Below are positions 44,840 through 58,638 of a stretch of 64,000 bases of DNA, one piece after another. The stretch spans positions 14,169,532-14,233,531 of the forward strand of contig CM055617.1 of assembly GCA_029379385.1 (NCBI GenBank). The letters run 5' to 3'. The stretch's first letter is position 1. The number at the start of each line of letters is the position of its first letter. Under the pieces are notes generated by a model. The model was given only the letters and a program-made list of their open reading frames with translations. It made no database searches and was not told the DNA's origin. A program made the translations under genes and the position numbers. The DNA comes from Quillaja saponaria. Its lineage: Eukaryota > Streptophyta > Magnoliopsida > Fabales > Quillajaceae.

Positions 44840-47800
44840 TGATATCTATGCAGGGAAGGAAGAATTCTATGAATTCCTTTCTTTTCTTCTTTTGTAGGGG
44901 AGAGAATGGGGTAGTTGGTAATGCCTTATTTGTGTGAGGCTTGAGGGTATTAGTTTGCCTTGGCAATTTTGCTTTTGGCTCTAACCTCTTAAGTGGTTTT
45001 AAATTGCATAGTTTTAGTTCTCTCATGCAATTTAATTTTTCTTCTTCAATACTGTGCATTTTTCTGGACAGGATTGCCTCTTTCCAATCCAAGCCGACTT
45101 CCAAATTTCTATTTGACCTAAATGCCCCCCCCGCCCATCCACTTTCTTCAACCAAAAGCAAAGAGATAACCCACTAGTTGGTTAAATATTACAGGGAAGT
45201 AATTGCAGGATCCTAAAATTTTAGTTAAAATGAAATTTAGTTAATCCAAATGCCGAGATTCCAAATTGTCATTTAGTTAAATATTAGAGGGAAGCACTCT
45301 GACCCTTTTGGCTTGAAGATGCTTTTCTTATTGAAATTTGTAGAAGCAATTAATCCTTTGTAAACAAAACTTTTGCATCTATTTAAGGTTTCAATGCATC
45401 ATTCTAAAGCAAACTTAGTTATATGATATCTCCATCTACTGTTCAAATGAAATTAGAGAATCCAGCAAGTAGCAAGGTAGATGTTTGATGAAAGTACTCT
45501 GAGAATGATTATAAACTATACCAGTATGAAAGTCATGAAGAAGCTCATGAAGCAGAAAATGCATCAATTACCGTGTAAAATCCATCCACCGGTCATCCTT
45601 GAGATATATTAAAAATGTTGGAAATTGGAATCCGATAGTACAAGGGATTAAGGATTTAGATGCCATCACGAAACCCAACCCTCCTAACACACCGCCCACC
45701 CCGGCACACCACCGGCATTAGTACCCCTCCCCTCATCCCTCTACTGAAGAAAATGAAAAAGAAAACAATAAAATATGGCTGGTTCAGAGTTTCTTGTCCA
45801 GTTTCATGGAAGAAAAAGAGTACAAAAATAAATTAAACGTCCCACGTGTCAAAGTTGGAAAGAGAACAGAAAAGAGGAACAAGTCTACATTACTATTTAA
45901 TAAAATAGATTATCTTTAATTTTTTTTTTTAGATTTACATAAATGAGACTTTAAAATTTGAGAGAGAAATATCTGAACTGGTCCGATCTAGTCGGATTTT
46001 ATTTGATATTTTCGAATTTGGCATAACTCAACCCGATCCACACCAATTGCCTGGACCCGTTTCACATGATGGGTTTTGGACTTCTGCCTCATTATTATTT
46101 AAAAAAGGTTATACTTGAGTTAATGAGATTTGAACCTTTTACATCTTAAATGAATGATTAGTAACTAATTTGACAAGTTTTATAATTGGTTAGTTGATAA
46201 TATTAAAAATATATGTTTGAAGTCTTGAATAAAATAAAAAATTTAATGGACTTAAATTTTTAATAATTAATTTTCATAAATATATATATTAAATGCTTAT
46301 TAAAAATATATTTTGGTGGTAGTAGAGTAGAGTTTTTTCTTGATTTTAATTTTTAGATTTTTCTTTTTAAAATTTTAGAATAATAAATCTATTTTCTTAC
46401 GTTCATCTTTTTTTTAATAATTAAAAAATCAAATTATTTAAAATTTAGAATTTTAGTAAATTTAAATTTAATATTATTAATTAAAATAGTCAAATCTAAT
46501 TTCTTGGTCATCTTTGCTACCAATTACCAAACATTGGACTTGGAATGATTGAATTTCAAATGCTCTTTATTGTACCAAACAAAGAAATCTTAAATCAATA
46601 AATTTCAAATGATGATATTCCAAATTTATGGGTTTAAAATGAATAAATTTTAAAATTTTAAATTGCAAATATATTATAAAAACAAAACTAGGTTAAGAAA
46701 AATCAATGTCATTGCATTCTCCATTGTTCTTAATGTCTCCAATGTTCTCAATGTCAGTTTCTTTCCCCAAATTACAAAAATAATTTTTAATTCTCTTAGA
46801 ATTAAAATTTAAATTACATCAAAAATTATAATCAAAATCATGCTTCCAATGATTTTTAGCTATGATATTTGATATAACTTGCAAGTGTTGGTAGCCTAGG
46901 ATGGTATTGTTTGTTATTTTCAACATTCTTTTGGCCATGACATTCATCATCACAGAGGTATGAAATGATGGTGGCTGTCGTCTCATGCAGTCTCATCAGT
47001 GATGGTAATTGTCTCAGTTGATTCCTAATTGTGATCGTCCTAGCAGACCTGATGATTAGATAATTAAAAAAAAAAAACTTCCAGTAACATCATAATTCAT
47101 ATATATCAAAGGGAGGAAGTGTGATTATATTGTATTAGAAATGTCACCAACTTAGTTGTAATGAAAAGGATTAATGCATAATGGTCAAATGGAAATGCAG
47201 AAATTAAAAGTTATAAGACTACTTTTAAGAAAAAAGACAAACAAAAGGGTAACAATTGATTTGGTTGTTGATTGAAAAAAAAAGAAAAAGAAAAAAAAAA
47301 GCAGGGTCGGTAAGTGGATAAGGTGTTGTGACTCGTGAGATGCAGGCCTCTTATCTCAATTCTATATATTGGCTTTGAAAGTCTTTCAACTACAAATTGT
47401 TGACAAACTATTTAACATAATAGGTTAACATGACACAAATTAAATTTAAAATATATTCAGTACTATATATATTTTGTTGTTGTTGCCAAATTTGTTTAAG
47501 AAAAATTAACAACAATCCTAAGTTTGTAGTTTGTGACCTTAAAATTTTCTTTCAATTATTCAATAAAATATTAGAGTTTCAATGAAGGAACCAGCACACT
47601 CGAAAAAGAAGAAAGGGAATGTAAAATAGGGATGGACATAGGTCAGGTCGGGCCGATCTGATCTACTACAAAAAAAGAAAAGAAAAAAAAAGACTCATTT
47701 ATAGACACATATTGCTTGTAGGTATATCCAACCATACTTGCTATATCCGACTCAGCCCATAGACTTGAAAATATATTTTTTTACAAAACAGTTGCGCTTT

Positions 47801-48069
47801 TTGGGTTATATTTATTCTTTTGATCCATAAAAATTTTATCATTTTTATTTTGGTTCTTCAAAATACTATTGATATTTTACTAAATTAAATTATTATGATA
47901 ATTAAGGATGAATAACATGATATCAACTTAATGGCATTGTGGCACTTTCTCTTTACTTACACGAACAAAATTAAATATGAAGTTTCATGGGTTGACAATG
48001 CAAAGAAGGACATTTACATTGTTCCATACAATGTGGGAATGAATATAGGAGAATTATTTGGTGAAACTA
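44840..48069. other. Intergenic, AT-rich, no gene seen
   Basis: The glucanase upstream region is followed by AT-rich DNA with scattered short repeats. A C-rich patch sits at 45125-45135. Words such as GGTCCGATC and CAACCCGATCC near 46000 and 47640 resemble those common in plant retrotransposon debris. No exon is supported. Confidence 0.45.
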
Positions 48070-50202
48070 ACTAGTTGATCATGTAATGGATGACTATGAA
48101 CATTATCATTGGGATCGATTTCATGATCAGAAGCAAGCTGGTCCCTCTTCCACACATGAGGCACATAGCTATCTTGGAAGATGACAGCCACATAATGCAT
48201 GTACCTTGTGTGGATGTTGTTTGGTGCGTGTTGGCTAAGTTTGGCTCACTTTGGCTAAGTGTGACTTAGTTTGGTGGTGCATGGCTCATGGGGTGGCACT
48301 GGTTAGGACCAGGCACATTTAGTTTCAGTTAGTAGCCCTGTGATAGGCTTGCTACATAGTTAGCAGACACCAGGAGCAAGCTAAAGTGCTAGCAACACAA
48401 CAGAATGCCACTTGGCAGCAGTTACATACAGTTATTGTATCAGCAGACTTGCCTAGAAGGAGTGGTAGGAGTTAGAAGCAGTTTCTAGAAGTGTTTACCA
48501 AGGCCAGATTTTTGTGGAATTGTTGCAGCAATACGTGAGGTTATCATTGCCAAACTGCCTGTGTGTAGTGTATTTATATTATGCAGTAGACTATGTGTAA
48601 AAGGGTTGGCCATTGTGTTGGTTTCTAACTAGAAAACCTTAAACCATAATTGTGAAAATAATTAGGCAGAAACTGTAATTGATCCTTTTAATTAATGAAA
48701 AGGTTGGGAGTGGAGTTCTTATAAATCGAGGAGCAAGTATAATAGTGTAATAATAAGATATGGAGGGCTTCGTTCATTGTTATGCAACGCCACAGAAGGT
48801 CCGGATCCCCTCGAGTAAAAGCTTCAGCAGCTGTTGACCAAAATGAGGATCCCTAATAGAAGTAGGCCTTCTTCGCCTTCCACATAAGCTGCACAGCCGT
48901 GAAACATAGTTCGAATATTTTTTACCTACATATCATCACTCCATGTATGGTTACCAGATGCTATGGAAGGGCCTACCCCTATTTCAGCTTTTATACATGT
49001 TGCTACTATGGTAGCGACTGGAATTTTTCTTGTAGCCCGCTGTGAAAGGGAGTCTAAATAACATAATTTATGGTTTGTTTGTGGGATATTGTGAATGCTG
49101 AATATGGAAAACACAGGGGAAAGACTAGAACTGTTGGAGGGGCTGGTTGCAAATTGTCTAGTAGGCATTGAGAAATACTTATGGCTGCATATGGATGTAG
49201 TTTCGTTGGATGTACATGCCTTAAGATCTGAGTTGCAGACTCATATGCCGAAGATGTGACTAAATTGTTGGAGGAATTCAGGGAAATCTCCAAACTTTTT
49301 GAGGGTGAAATTGCCATCTTTAAACATGATATTGATGATGGACATAGTGGAGGTGAAGGATCCTCCACAAGTTAAAAATTCCAAACCCTAAATCATTCAA
49401 TGGCACATGGAGTGCCAAAAATCTTGAAAATTTTATATGGGGCGTGGAGTAGTATTTCAAGGCTTCTAAGGTTCTTGAAGTGTAGAAGGTGTCAATCACT
49501 TCAATGTACTTGGCTAGTGATGCCTAATTATGGTGGAGGACTCGTGGAGGTGAGATTCATAAGCTCTAAGGCAAAGAATTGAAAGTAGAGAGATTTTGAA
49601 GAAAGAACTCTGCGAATAGTTTTTGCCATGCAACATGGCTAGGATTGTAAGAAACTCCCTTAAAAATTTGAAGATACTGGGACTATACGTGATTATGTGA
49701 AGGAGTTAACTTTTGTAATGTTGAATATCAAGAACATGCCCGAGGAAGATAAACTGATCAACTTTATATCTAGGTTGTAGTAGTGGGCTCAACTCGAATT
49801 GAGGAGGCAGGGGATGAAAAACATGCCCTCTGCCATGGTAGCTGTAGATGGCCTCATTGACTTCAAAGGGGACAAGGCTAAGGAAGGCATTGAAAAGTCT
49901 AGTAAGACTAAGCAAGACTGAGGCAAGGACAAAAAGAAGCAGTATGTCAAGTGGGCAGACACTGTGGAAAAGGAGTAGGGCAGAAAGTAGCTAGGTAGCA
50001 AGCCCTTCTCTGGCTGTTTCATTTGTAGTGTCCTTCACTGTGCCAAAGACTATCCCAAGAAGGAAATATTGGGTACAATTGTTGCTGACAGTGGCATAGA
50101 TGATGATTCAGACCCTGAGATGTCTAAGGTTAATCCATTGGTGTTGCTGAATTCTTTGATCTTTTGATCTTGAAGAAAACAAGTAAAGCCAAGGGTGCGT
50201 GT
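48070..50202 (+). mobile_element. Ty3-gypsy remnant with broken gag
   Basis: Plus-strand gypsy piece. Segments of an old gag can be read across several frames between about 49085 and 50195: FNGTWSAKNLENF, YFKASKVLEV, KVSITSMYLASDA with LWW, GTIRDYV-like, IKNMPEEDKLINFI-like. A zinc knuckle CFICSVLH near 50014 has its last Cys replaced by Tyr. The 48.1-48.8 kb part, with a TATA-like TTTATATTAT, may be its LTR and leader, which I cannot delimit. It is cut on the right by the LTR starting at 50203. Confidence 0.7.
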
Positions 50203-51720
50203 TGTTGATTTTCAATCACGCAAATGTATGTATCATTAACAATTAATATAAATTAAAGTAAAGTGTAGATCCAACCAGGAATTACAACTAATATTTAGCT
50301 AGCACTAGAATTAATACAATCCTAATTTTATTCAAACAACCAAATTGAAGGTGAAAAACCTAATTTAAACTAAACCTAACTAATAAAAAATTAAACTAAA
50401 GAATTCAATGGATAAAGACCTAGAATTACAATTTCCCTCAACATTTCACTTGACTTATTATTATCTTATCATACTTAGTTATAGTATCGAATTATTACCC
50501 TAGTGTTCTAATTCAATTATAAGCATATTCCTATGTCTTATAAACCAATTCATTATATTCCTATGAGAATTAAGTTAAGCAAGACTCATTAAGATTATAA
50601 CTAAATTGGCTACACAAGGCATGTAGGTATATTCATATCCTATACACAAATTAAATTCAACAAGCATGTGTATGAATTCAATCAAGTGCTATTTCTATCA
50701 AGGTTAACACTAAACTCCCTTTTCCAAGTTTGTTTTGTTACCACATCAATCTAATTGGTAGCTAATCAACTAGAAGCATTAAGCATAGAATGAAATAAAT
50801 AATTCAAATACAAAACCCTAAGTAATCAATTAATAATAAAAACCATTAAGCTACATGTTGAGTTTAATTGCAATTTAAGAGGATAAATTAGTTCATGCTA
50901 CCTAGTGTAGACATGATCTAAAATAATGTAAACTTCAAAGAAATACAAAATATGCAAAGGAGAAGTAGAATAATAAAAAATTGGTTGGTTGTCAGTATTC
51001 AAGCTTCAATCCTCCCAATCTCATCTTGCCTTTTTGCCCTCTTGAACACATCATTTTACTCCAGAAAGATTCAGTTTAATTATGTCCTTTAAACCCCAAC
51101 CTTCAACTCTTTATATACGTTTTTTTCTCCTAGTTCAAACCAATTAGGATTCTAATTCTAATGGAAGTACGCCACGGCACCTTATTTCTTAATGTTGTGG
51201 AGCCAAGACTTCTGTTCCAATACAAAGTTATCTTCGTTAATGATGCTGTAACTTCCTATTCCAGTCGTTACGGTGCCTTCCTCTCTGACTTCACATGCTT
51301 CAACTCTCGAGACTTCATCGCTGCGGTACGACGCTCACTGTGTAAAACTTTATTTCCAGTTTATTAACTGTTGCGGCACCCAAGTGTTCAGAGTTGCTGC
51401 GCAGCCTTCAAATTCATCATTTTTGAATTAGACTAGGACACTGCTCAAATAAAGGTTAGTTTGTTTTGCTGTCTTGCACGAATTTTCCTCCAATTTGACT
51501 ATTAAAGGGACTCATTCATACATTAATCACAAAAACTAAGTTAATATAGATTAGGACTTTAAATTGTAGCGAAAATCAACTAGAATTCAACATCCTAAAA
51601 AAATAAAGACTAAACTAGGAATTTAATTAGAAACTAGACAAAATCCAACTAAAACTCAAGAGCATAGCCAAAATAAACGAGTAAAAGAATATGAAATAAC
51701 TCTATTTTATAGAGTTATCA
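50203..51720 (-). repeat. LTR-a of the gag-only family
   Basis: Minus-orientation LTR of 1518 bp: on the plus strand it reads TGTTGATTTTCAATC... to ...GAGTTATCA. It aligns with LTR-b (54308-55721) and with the LTRs at 35498-36837 and 38927-39748. The purine tract, on the minus strand TTTAGGTTTAGGGGTG, lies just outside it at 51721-51736. It is the 3' LTR of the element to its right. Confidence 0.85.
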
Positions 51721-54307
51721 CACCCCTAAACCTAAATTTTTGCTATTCCTCGAGCAAAAGAAAAGTAAAAATACAAACAAAAATGACAAGCAAGAGGATG
51801 AATCACACTAATTTCAATGACCTCCAAAGTATCCTCAAATATATTTTTGTTTTAAAAATTATTGACTTAAAGATAATCATACAAATTTATGATTCAATTA
51901 AGCACTAGTTTCAGTCTCAAATGGATTTCTACATGTGTGTGCATGATCTTTTTACCTAAAACTTCAATACAATCCTAATAAGTTTATGTCTATGAAAAGT
52001 AATGCTTAGCACTCATACCCCATTAGTTTGCTTTTCATCTCTCTATCCAATATATAGACTAACATTCAGTCAAGGATTATTAGGATTTTATAAAGCTTGT
52101 AATGTAAGGCTAGGATGATGAAATGATAAATAAAATTATAAGGCTCAAAATCACCCTAACCGCATTATTTATTTTAGGACTTTAGGAAAAACTTCATTCA
52201 CATTCCAAGTAATATACCCATACTTGGCTTTCACTTTTCTTTTGTTCACTATGTATAAACATTTTTCTTTTTCTTTGCCTTTTTAAAAAAAATTCGAAGG
52301 AATTTTTATCATAATTCGAAAGAATTCTTATACCCCAAACTTAAAATTAATATTGTCCTCAATGTTAGAAGAAAGAGCAGAAGGTATAGAAAATTTTCTT
52401 AATACTTTAACCACAACTTTCTTTCGTAACAACTCTATGACAACACCAAAACTTATTTCAGTATAATATAAAGAACTGGGTGAACATAGGACATAAATAA
52501 ACTTCTTTTTTTTATCCACCCTTACTCCCTTTTTTTTTCAATCATATCACTTCGTAGTCTTCCTAGAAAGACTAAACATGCTTAAGAGTGAAATGTACCC
52601 AAAAAAAAAAAAAAAAAGTAAGGGCTGGGAAATTTTTTTTAATGTGATTTAACAAGAAAATGTCAAATTAGGCACAAAGTGGTATATTAGGGATAAACAT
52701 ATAAAACAAGGTTAGCTCGAAAGGCTCAAACAGTATAAAGATTACCTAAATCATGTCCTTAACTCAGTATTGTCTAGGATTTCATATCAAGAGAGAATTA
52801 AACAGATTAAAAGGTTTTAAACTAAACTAAACTTTCTAAACATAAACCATCTCTAAATAAGTATGTCATTCTAAGCCAAAGATCAAGTGCATTTATTTTG
52901 AAAATCACATCATAACAATGTTACTAACACAAGGATTTAACATAAATTTAAATTATGCCCATAATTACCAATAGCCAAAATTACAATTAACCACATTATT
53001 ATCATTGGAAAGAAAAATCATTAGAAAAAGCATAAAACATCTCATGCAAAAGACTAACCAATAAAACAAATACACTAATAAAATCCTCCACCAAACTTAA
53101 AACGAACTCTAAACTAAATAAAAAAATTATAGAAGGAATAAGAATAAGAGAACCTCCCTTGTCATCATTAACAAAATGGAAAGCTCACTAATCATTGTCC
53201 TTGTTATCTTGAATAATGCCCCAATTAGAAAGAGATAAAAAATGATATGCCTGCTAAAAAAATAAACAACACTTAATAAGAACTAAACATAAATTAAAAA
53301 GAAAAAGAAAAAATTTAGTAACTTGAGCTGCCTCCCAAGAAGTGCTTAATTTATAGTTATTGGCTTGACTATTGGAAAAATGCTCATAAACTAGCGGTTT
53401 CTGCCTATAGTAAGTGACATATAGGGAAATAATTGGCATGTGCACTCAACGTCACTTGGCTTTAGAACTCTTGCTTGGTGTGTGTAGAGGTATGATGCTA
53501 AGGGTGGTGGTGGAGGAGTTGCCATATAAGATCTTCATAAATATAAATTCAGGGACTAATTGAAACTCAAGAGGTTGTGGTGTTTCTGCTATAATTATGT
53601 CTTAAGTTACTTCCTTATATTAATAGTCTTTTTCTATAACCAATTGAGGATCTATATAATTTGGTCATCTTGAATTTTATCTTTTGTTTCTTCTTCTATG
53701 ACTAGATTGGACTCAATAAGTTGGGTACCATGAATGTCCTCATGTGATTCATCTTCTATAAAGTGAATGCATGGTGGAAATGAACTTTGTAGGCATTCTT
53801 GAAACATCTCTAATGGCTCCTCACTTGGTGGAGGCACACCCTCACTAGGTGTAAGTTCATTCTCACTTGATGCAGGCTCACTCATGTGTATGAAAGGATA
53901 GGCTAAGGTTTTTAACAACTCATAAGCTTTGTCCTCTTTTAGATTTATGAAACTTCCATCAGCTAGCCTATCAACCATTGTCCTTTGCTTATCATGCAAC
54001 TATTATAGAAAATATGAAGTTGAAGCCATTTTGGTAGGTCATGATTTGGACACATGCGAAGCATATAATAAAACCTCTCCTAGGCATCTTAGAATAATTC
54101 CAAGTCAAATTGAGCGAAACATGTGAGGTTGAAATACTGATTAAACATCTTCAAAGTACCTTACAAAACACATAACAAAAAACAAAAAATTAAAAGATAA
54201 AAGAAAAAAGAAAAAATAAAATAAAGTTTGAATAAAAACTATAATTGCTTAGTATTAATATTAACTAAAACTAGTAAAACAATTCCCCCACAATGGTGCC
54301 AAAAACA
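51721..54307 (-). mobile_element. Internal region of the gag-only element (array copy 1)
   Basis: Bounded on the left by the purine tract and on the right by the primer site (minus strand TTTTTGGCACCATTGTGG, at about 54284-54301). It has gag only (53650-54130). The remaining 1.9 kb is non-coding, with no protease, RT, RNase H or integrase motif. LTR-a, this region and LTR-b form a structurally complete non-autonomous element of about 5.5 kb. Confidence 0.82.
53650..54130 (-). pseudogene. Athila-like gag fragment of the gag-only element
   Basis: Minus-strand frames read ERFYYMLRMCPNHDLPKWLQ, then DRLADGSFINLKEDKAYELL, as in the plus-strand copy at 37020-37330. The longest frame (53652-53999) continues into an acidic tail (SSENELTPSEGVPPPSEE). 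A stop and a frameshift separate the parts. Confidence 0.75.
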
Positions 54308-55721
54308 TGTTGATTTTCAATCACGCAAGCACACGTGTTGTAAACAAGTAATATAGAGTAAAGTAGAGTGTTGATCATACGAGTAATTGCAACTAATATT
54401 TAGCTAAGTTTTAAAATTAACAAAATCCTAATTTTATTCAAACAACAAAATTAAAGATGAAAAACCTAATTTAAACTAAACCTAAGTAATGATAATTTAA
54501 TAAGAAAATTAAATAAATAAAGGCCTAGAATTACAATTCCCTCAACATTTCACTTGACTTATTATTATCTTATCATGCTTAGTTATAGTATCGAATTATT
54601 TACCTAGGGTTCTAATTCAATTATAAGCATCTTTATATGTCTTATAAATATATATCTCATTTAACTATTTCACTATATTCCTATACACAAATCAAATTCA
54701 ACAAGCATGTGTATGAATTCAATCAAGGCGAACACTAAACTCGTTTTCCATATTTGTTTAGGTTAACACATCAATCTAATTGGTAACTAATCAACTAGAA
54801 GCATTAAGCACAGAATGAAATAAATAATTCAAATACCAAACCCTAAGCAATCAATAAATAATAAAAATCATCAAATTACATGATGAATTCAATTGCAATC
54901 CTAGAGAATAATAAATTAGTTCAGGCTACCTAGTGTGGACGTGAACTCAAATAATGTAAACATCAAAGAAATAAAAGAAAAGTAAAGAAGGAGTAATATA
55001 ATGGAAAATCGGTAGGTTTTTAGTCTTCAATCTTCAATCCTTCCAAGCTCCTTTTGCATTTTTACCCTCTTAATGGCTTTTTTTTTCTCCAGAAAGGCTC
55101 ATTTTAATTATGTCCTTTAAACCCCAATATTACCTCTTTAAATAAACCTTTTTCTCCTAATTGAAACCCAATTAGGATCTAATTCTAACATAAATACGTT
55201 GTAGCGCCTCATCCTCAGCACTATAGCACCAAAAATTTTGTTCCAATATGAAGTTGTCTTCATTAATGGTGTTATGGCTTTCTCTTCCTAGCGTTGTGGT
55301 GTCTTCCTCTCTGACTTAATGCTTGAACTCTCAAGACTTCACCACTGCGGCCCCACGTTCACTATGTAAAACTTTATTTCGTTCTTCTTAAGCGCTGCAA
55401 CGCCCAAGTGTTTAGAGTTGCATCATAGCCCTCAAATTCATCCTTTTTGAATTAGACTAGAACATTACTCAAATAAAGGTTGGTCTGTTCTGCTGTCTGG
55501 CATGAATCTTTCTCCAATTTCACTTCTAAAGGGACACCTTTACGCATTAATCACAAAAACTAAGTTAATATAGATTAGGACTCTAAATTGTAGCCAAAAT
55601 CAACATCCTAATAAAATAAAGACTCAACTAGAAACTAGACAAAATCCAACTAAATCTCAATAACATAGTCAAAATAAATGAGTAAAAGAATATAAAATAA
55701 TGTTATTTTACAGGGTTATCA
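54308..55721 (-). repeat. LTR-b of the gag-only family
   Basis: 1414-bp LTR. It serves as the 5' LTR for the internal region on its left (primer site adjoining at 54307) and also as the 3' LTR for the second internal copy on its right (purine tract, minus strand AAGTTTGGGGGTG, adjoining at 55722). Confidence 0.85.
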
Positions 55722-56505
55722 CACCCCCAAACTTAAAGTTTTGTTAGTCCTCGAGCAAAAGAAAACAACAAGCAAAATGATGAATAACATTAATTTCAAC
55801 GATCTCCAAAATATCATCAAATATATATATTTTTAAAAAAAACTATTGACTTAAAGATAATCATGCAGATTTATGATTCAATTAAGTATTTCATTCTTAA
55901 ATGGATTTTCACGTGTGTGTGCATGATCTTTTTACTTAGAACTTCAATACAATCCTAATAATTTTATGTCTATGAAAAGTAAAACTTAGCACTCAAACCT
56001 TATAGGTTTGCTTTTCATCTTTCTATCCACTATATAGACTAACATTCGGTTAAATATTATTAGGACTTTATAAAGCTTATAATATAAGGCCGGGGTAATG
56101 GTATGATAAATAAAATTATAAGGCTCAAAATCACCTTAACCACATTATTTATTCTAGGACCTTTGGAAAAACTCCAATCATATTCAAGTAATACATCCAT
56201 ACTTGGCTCCCACTTTTCTTTTGTTCACCATGTATAAACATTTTCTTTTTCTTCGCCCTTTTTTTAAATCGAATGAATTTTTATCATAATTCTAAGAATT
56301 CTCATATCTCCAAATTTAAAATTAATGTTATCCTCATTGTTAGAAGAAAGCGCAAAAGGTATAGAAAATTTTCTTGATACTTTAAGCACAACTTCCTTTC
56401 GTAATAGCTCCATGACAACCCTAAAACTTAGTTCAGTCTAATATAAAGAACGGGGTGAACATTGGGCACAAATAAACTCATTTTTTCTAATCCATCCTTA
56501 CTCTT

Positions 56506-56536
<31 letters not shown>

Positions 56537-57436
56537 CCAATCATATAACTTCGGAGTCTTCCTAGAAAGACTAAACACGCTTAAGAGTGAAAGGTGAAAA
56601 AGAAAATTAAATAAGGGCTAAGGAAAAAAATTTAATATGGTTTAACAAGAAAATGCTAAATTAGGCACAAAGTGTATACTGGGATAAACATATAAAACAA
56701 GGTTAGCTTAAAAGGCTCAAATAGTCTAAAGACTATCTAAATCATGTCTTTAGCTCAGTATTGTCTAGGATTTCATATTAAGAGAGTATTAAATAGATTA
56801 AAAGGTTTTAAACTAAAATAAACTTCTTAAACATAAACCATCTCCAAATAAGTATGTCATTCTATACCAAAGATCAAATGCATTTATTTTGGAAATCATA
56901 TCCTAACAATGTTACTAACACAAGAATTTAACATAAACTCAAATTATGCCCATAATTTCCAAAAGCCAAAATTACAATTAACCACATTATTATCATTGGA
57001 GGAAAATCATTACAAAGTGCATAAAAAATCTCATGTAAAAGACTAACCAAGAAAAACAAGTACATCAATAAAATCCTCCCCCAAACTTAAAACAAACTCA
57101 AAATGAAATAAAAAAAAATATAGAAAGAATAAAAATAAGAGAAGCTCCCTTGTCAATGTTAACAAAATGGAAAACTCATTAATCCTTGTACTTGTCGTCT
57201 TGAATAACGCACCAGTTGAAAGGAGATAAAAAATGATGTGCCTGCTATAAAAAAAATAAACAACACTTACTAAGAACTAAACATAAAATAAAAAGAAAAG
57301 TAAAAATTTTAGAAACTTGGGTTATCGCCCAAGAAGCGCTTGATTTATAGTTGTCAGCTTGATTATTGGAAAAGTGCTCCTAAACAAGTGGCTTTCCGCC
57401 AATAGTAAGTGTCATATATGGAAATAATTGACATGT
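55722..57436 (-). mobile_element. Truncated second internal region of the gag-only array
   Basis: Collinear with about 51721-53445 of the first copy: same order of ATTGTCTAGGATTTCATAT, CAAACTTAAAA and GGAAATAATTG-CATGTG landmarks. It breaks off exactly at ACATGTG (57436). The gag part and outer 5' LTR expected further right are absent; Tekay sequence follows directly. Confidence 0.8.
56507..56536. repeat. Poly-T run
   Basis: 30 T in a row in the second internal copy. The equivalent place in copy 1 has only a short run. Confidence 0.95.
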
Positions 57437-57611
57437 GAATAATTTCAGACATACTTGCTGGACGAGGCCAATTATAAACTACTTCAACTTTCTTAGGATC
57501 CATAAAAATTCCTTCTTTGGAGAACATATGGCCAAGAAATGCTACTTGATTCAACCATAATTCACACTTACAGAATTTATCATAAAGCTTCTTTTCCCTA
57601 AGTGTTAGCAA
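57363..57611 (-). pseudogene. Chimeric frame: gypsy RT fused to gag-only element
   Basis: Codons 1 to about 58 are gypsy RT thumb/connection (LYDKFCKCELWLNQVAFLGH, DPKKVEVVYNWPRP). From 57436 leftwards the frame continues in sequence of the gag-only element's internal region (HMSIISIYDTYYWRK). The join is thus inside an open frame, but by chance; no functional protein is implied. Confidence 0.8.
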
Positions 57612-57921
57612 GACAATACGAAGATGCTTCTCATGTTGCTACCTCACTCTGAGAGTACTCCAAGATGTCATTAATAAAGAAAATAACAAATTGATCTAGG
57701 AAAAGCTTAAACATCCTGTTCATAAGATTCATGAACGATGCCAGAGCATTGGTGAGTTTAAAAGATATAACTAAGAACTTATATGTCCATATCTCATGAT
57801 AACCCGAACGAAGATCGATCTTTGAAAAATTCTGAGCTCCCTACAACTAATCAAATAAATTGACCATCCTGGGAAAGAGATACTTGTTCTTCACTATGAC
57901 TTTATTCAGTTTGCTAATAAT

Positions 57922-58293
57922 TCATACACAGTCAAAATGAACTACCCTTCTTTTTGACAAAAGAACAAGAGCACCCCAATGAAACGTATTAGGACAAATA
58001 AATCTCTTATCCAGTAAGTCTTGTAATTGCACATTTATCTCTCTCAATTCATTAGAAGCCATACGATATGAGGGTATAGAGATTGGTTGAATGTGAGACA
58101 ACAAATCAATACCAAACTCTATCTCTCTCTTAGGAGGAAGTCTTAGAAGTTCTTTCATAAACACATCAGGGAATTCCTTCACCATAGGAATTTGCTCCAA
58201 AGAAGGACATGCCAACTGAGTATCCCTAACATAAGCTAGATAAGCTTGATGTTTCTTCCTGATAAGCCTTCTAGCTTGAACAGCCAATATCAA
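57922..58293 (-). pseudogene. Gypsy polyprotein: RT N-terminal region
   Basis: One open frame of 123 codons with FPDVFMKELLRLPPKREIEF, then PISIPSYRMASNELREI and LLDKRFICPNTFHWGA. This is the conserved entry to gypsy reverse transcriptase (usually FPDVFPDELPGLPP and YRMAPAEL). Protease-like sequence with frame breaks precedes it. Confidence 0.85.
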
Positions 58294-58638
58294 ATTTCAA
58301 CAAACTTCACTTCGATCCCCTTGCAAAATAAAAGCCGACTTGTCAGGAATGCTAAACTTGATATTTTTCTCACAACAATTCACTACAACATGATAGTTAG
58401 ACAATCAATCTATGCCTAGAATAATATCATATTCTAACATATCTAATATTATTAAGTCAACAAAACATACACCATTATCCACCATTACTTCGCAAGAAGG
58501 AATGTACCTATTTGCAAGAATTATTTCTCCCAAATGTGTCAGAACTACTAAAGGAAAACCTCTAGCAAAAGTGGCATATACATGAGCTTGACACCTGCCT
58601 GAAGATGGAAAACCTCTAGCAAAAGTGGCACAACCTCC

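Noticed and set aside
44598..45161. 187-codon minus ORF overlapping the glucanase exon 1
   Set aside because: Runs through the promoter, leader and first intron in a different frame from the signal peptide; low-complexity Ser/Leu part comes from the CT-rich leader.
51161..51367. 68-codon plus ORF with good codon mix
   Set aside because: Lies inside LTR-a; the homologous part of LTR-b has stops, so it is not a conserved gene.
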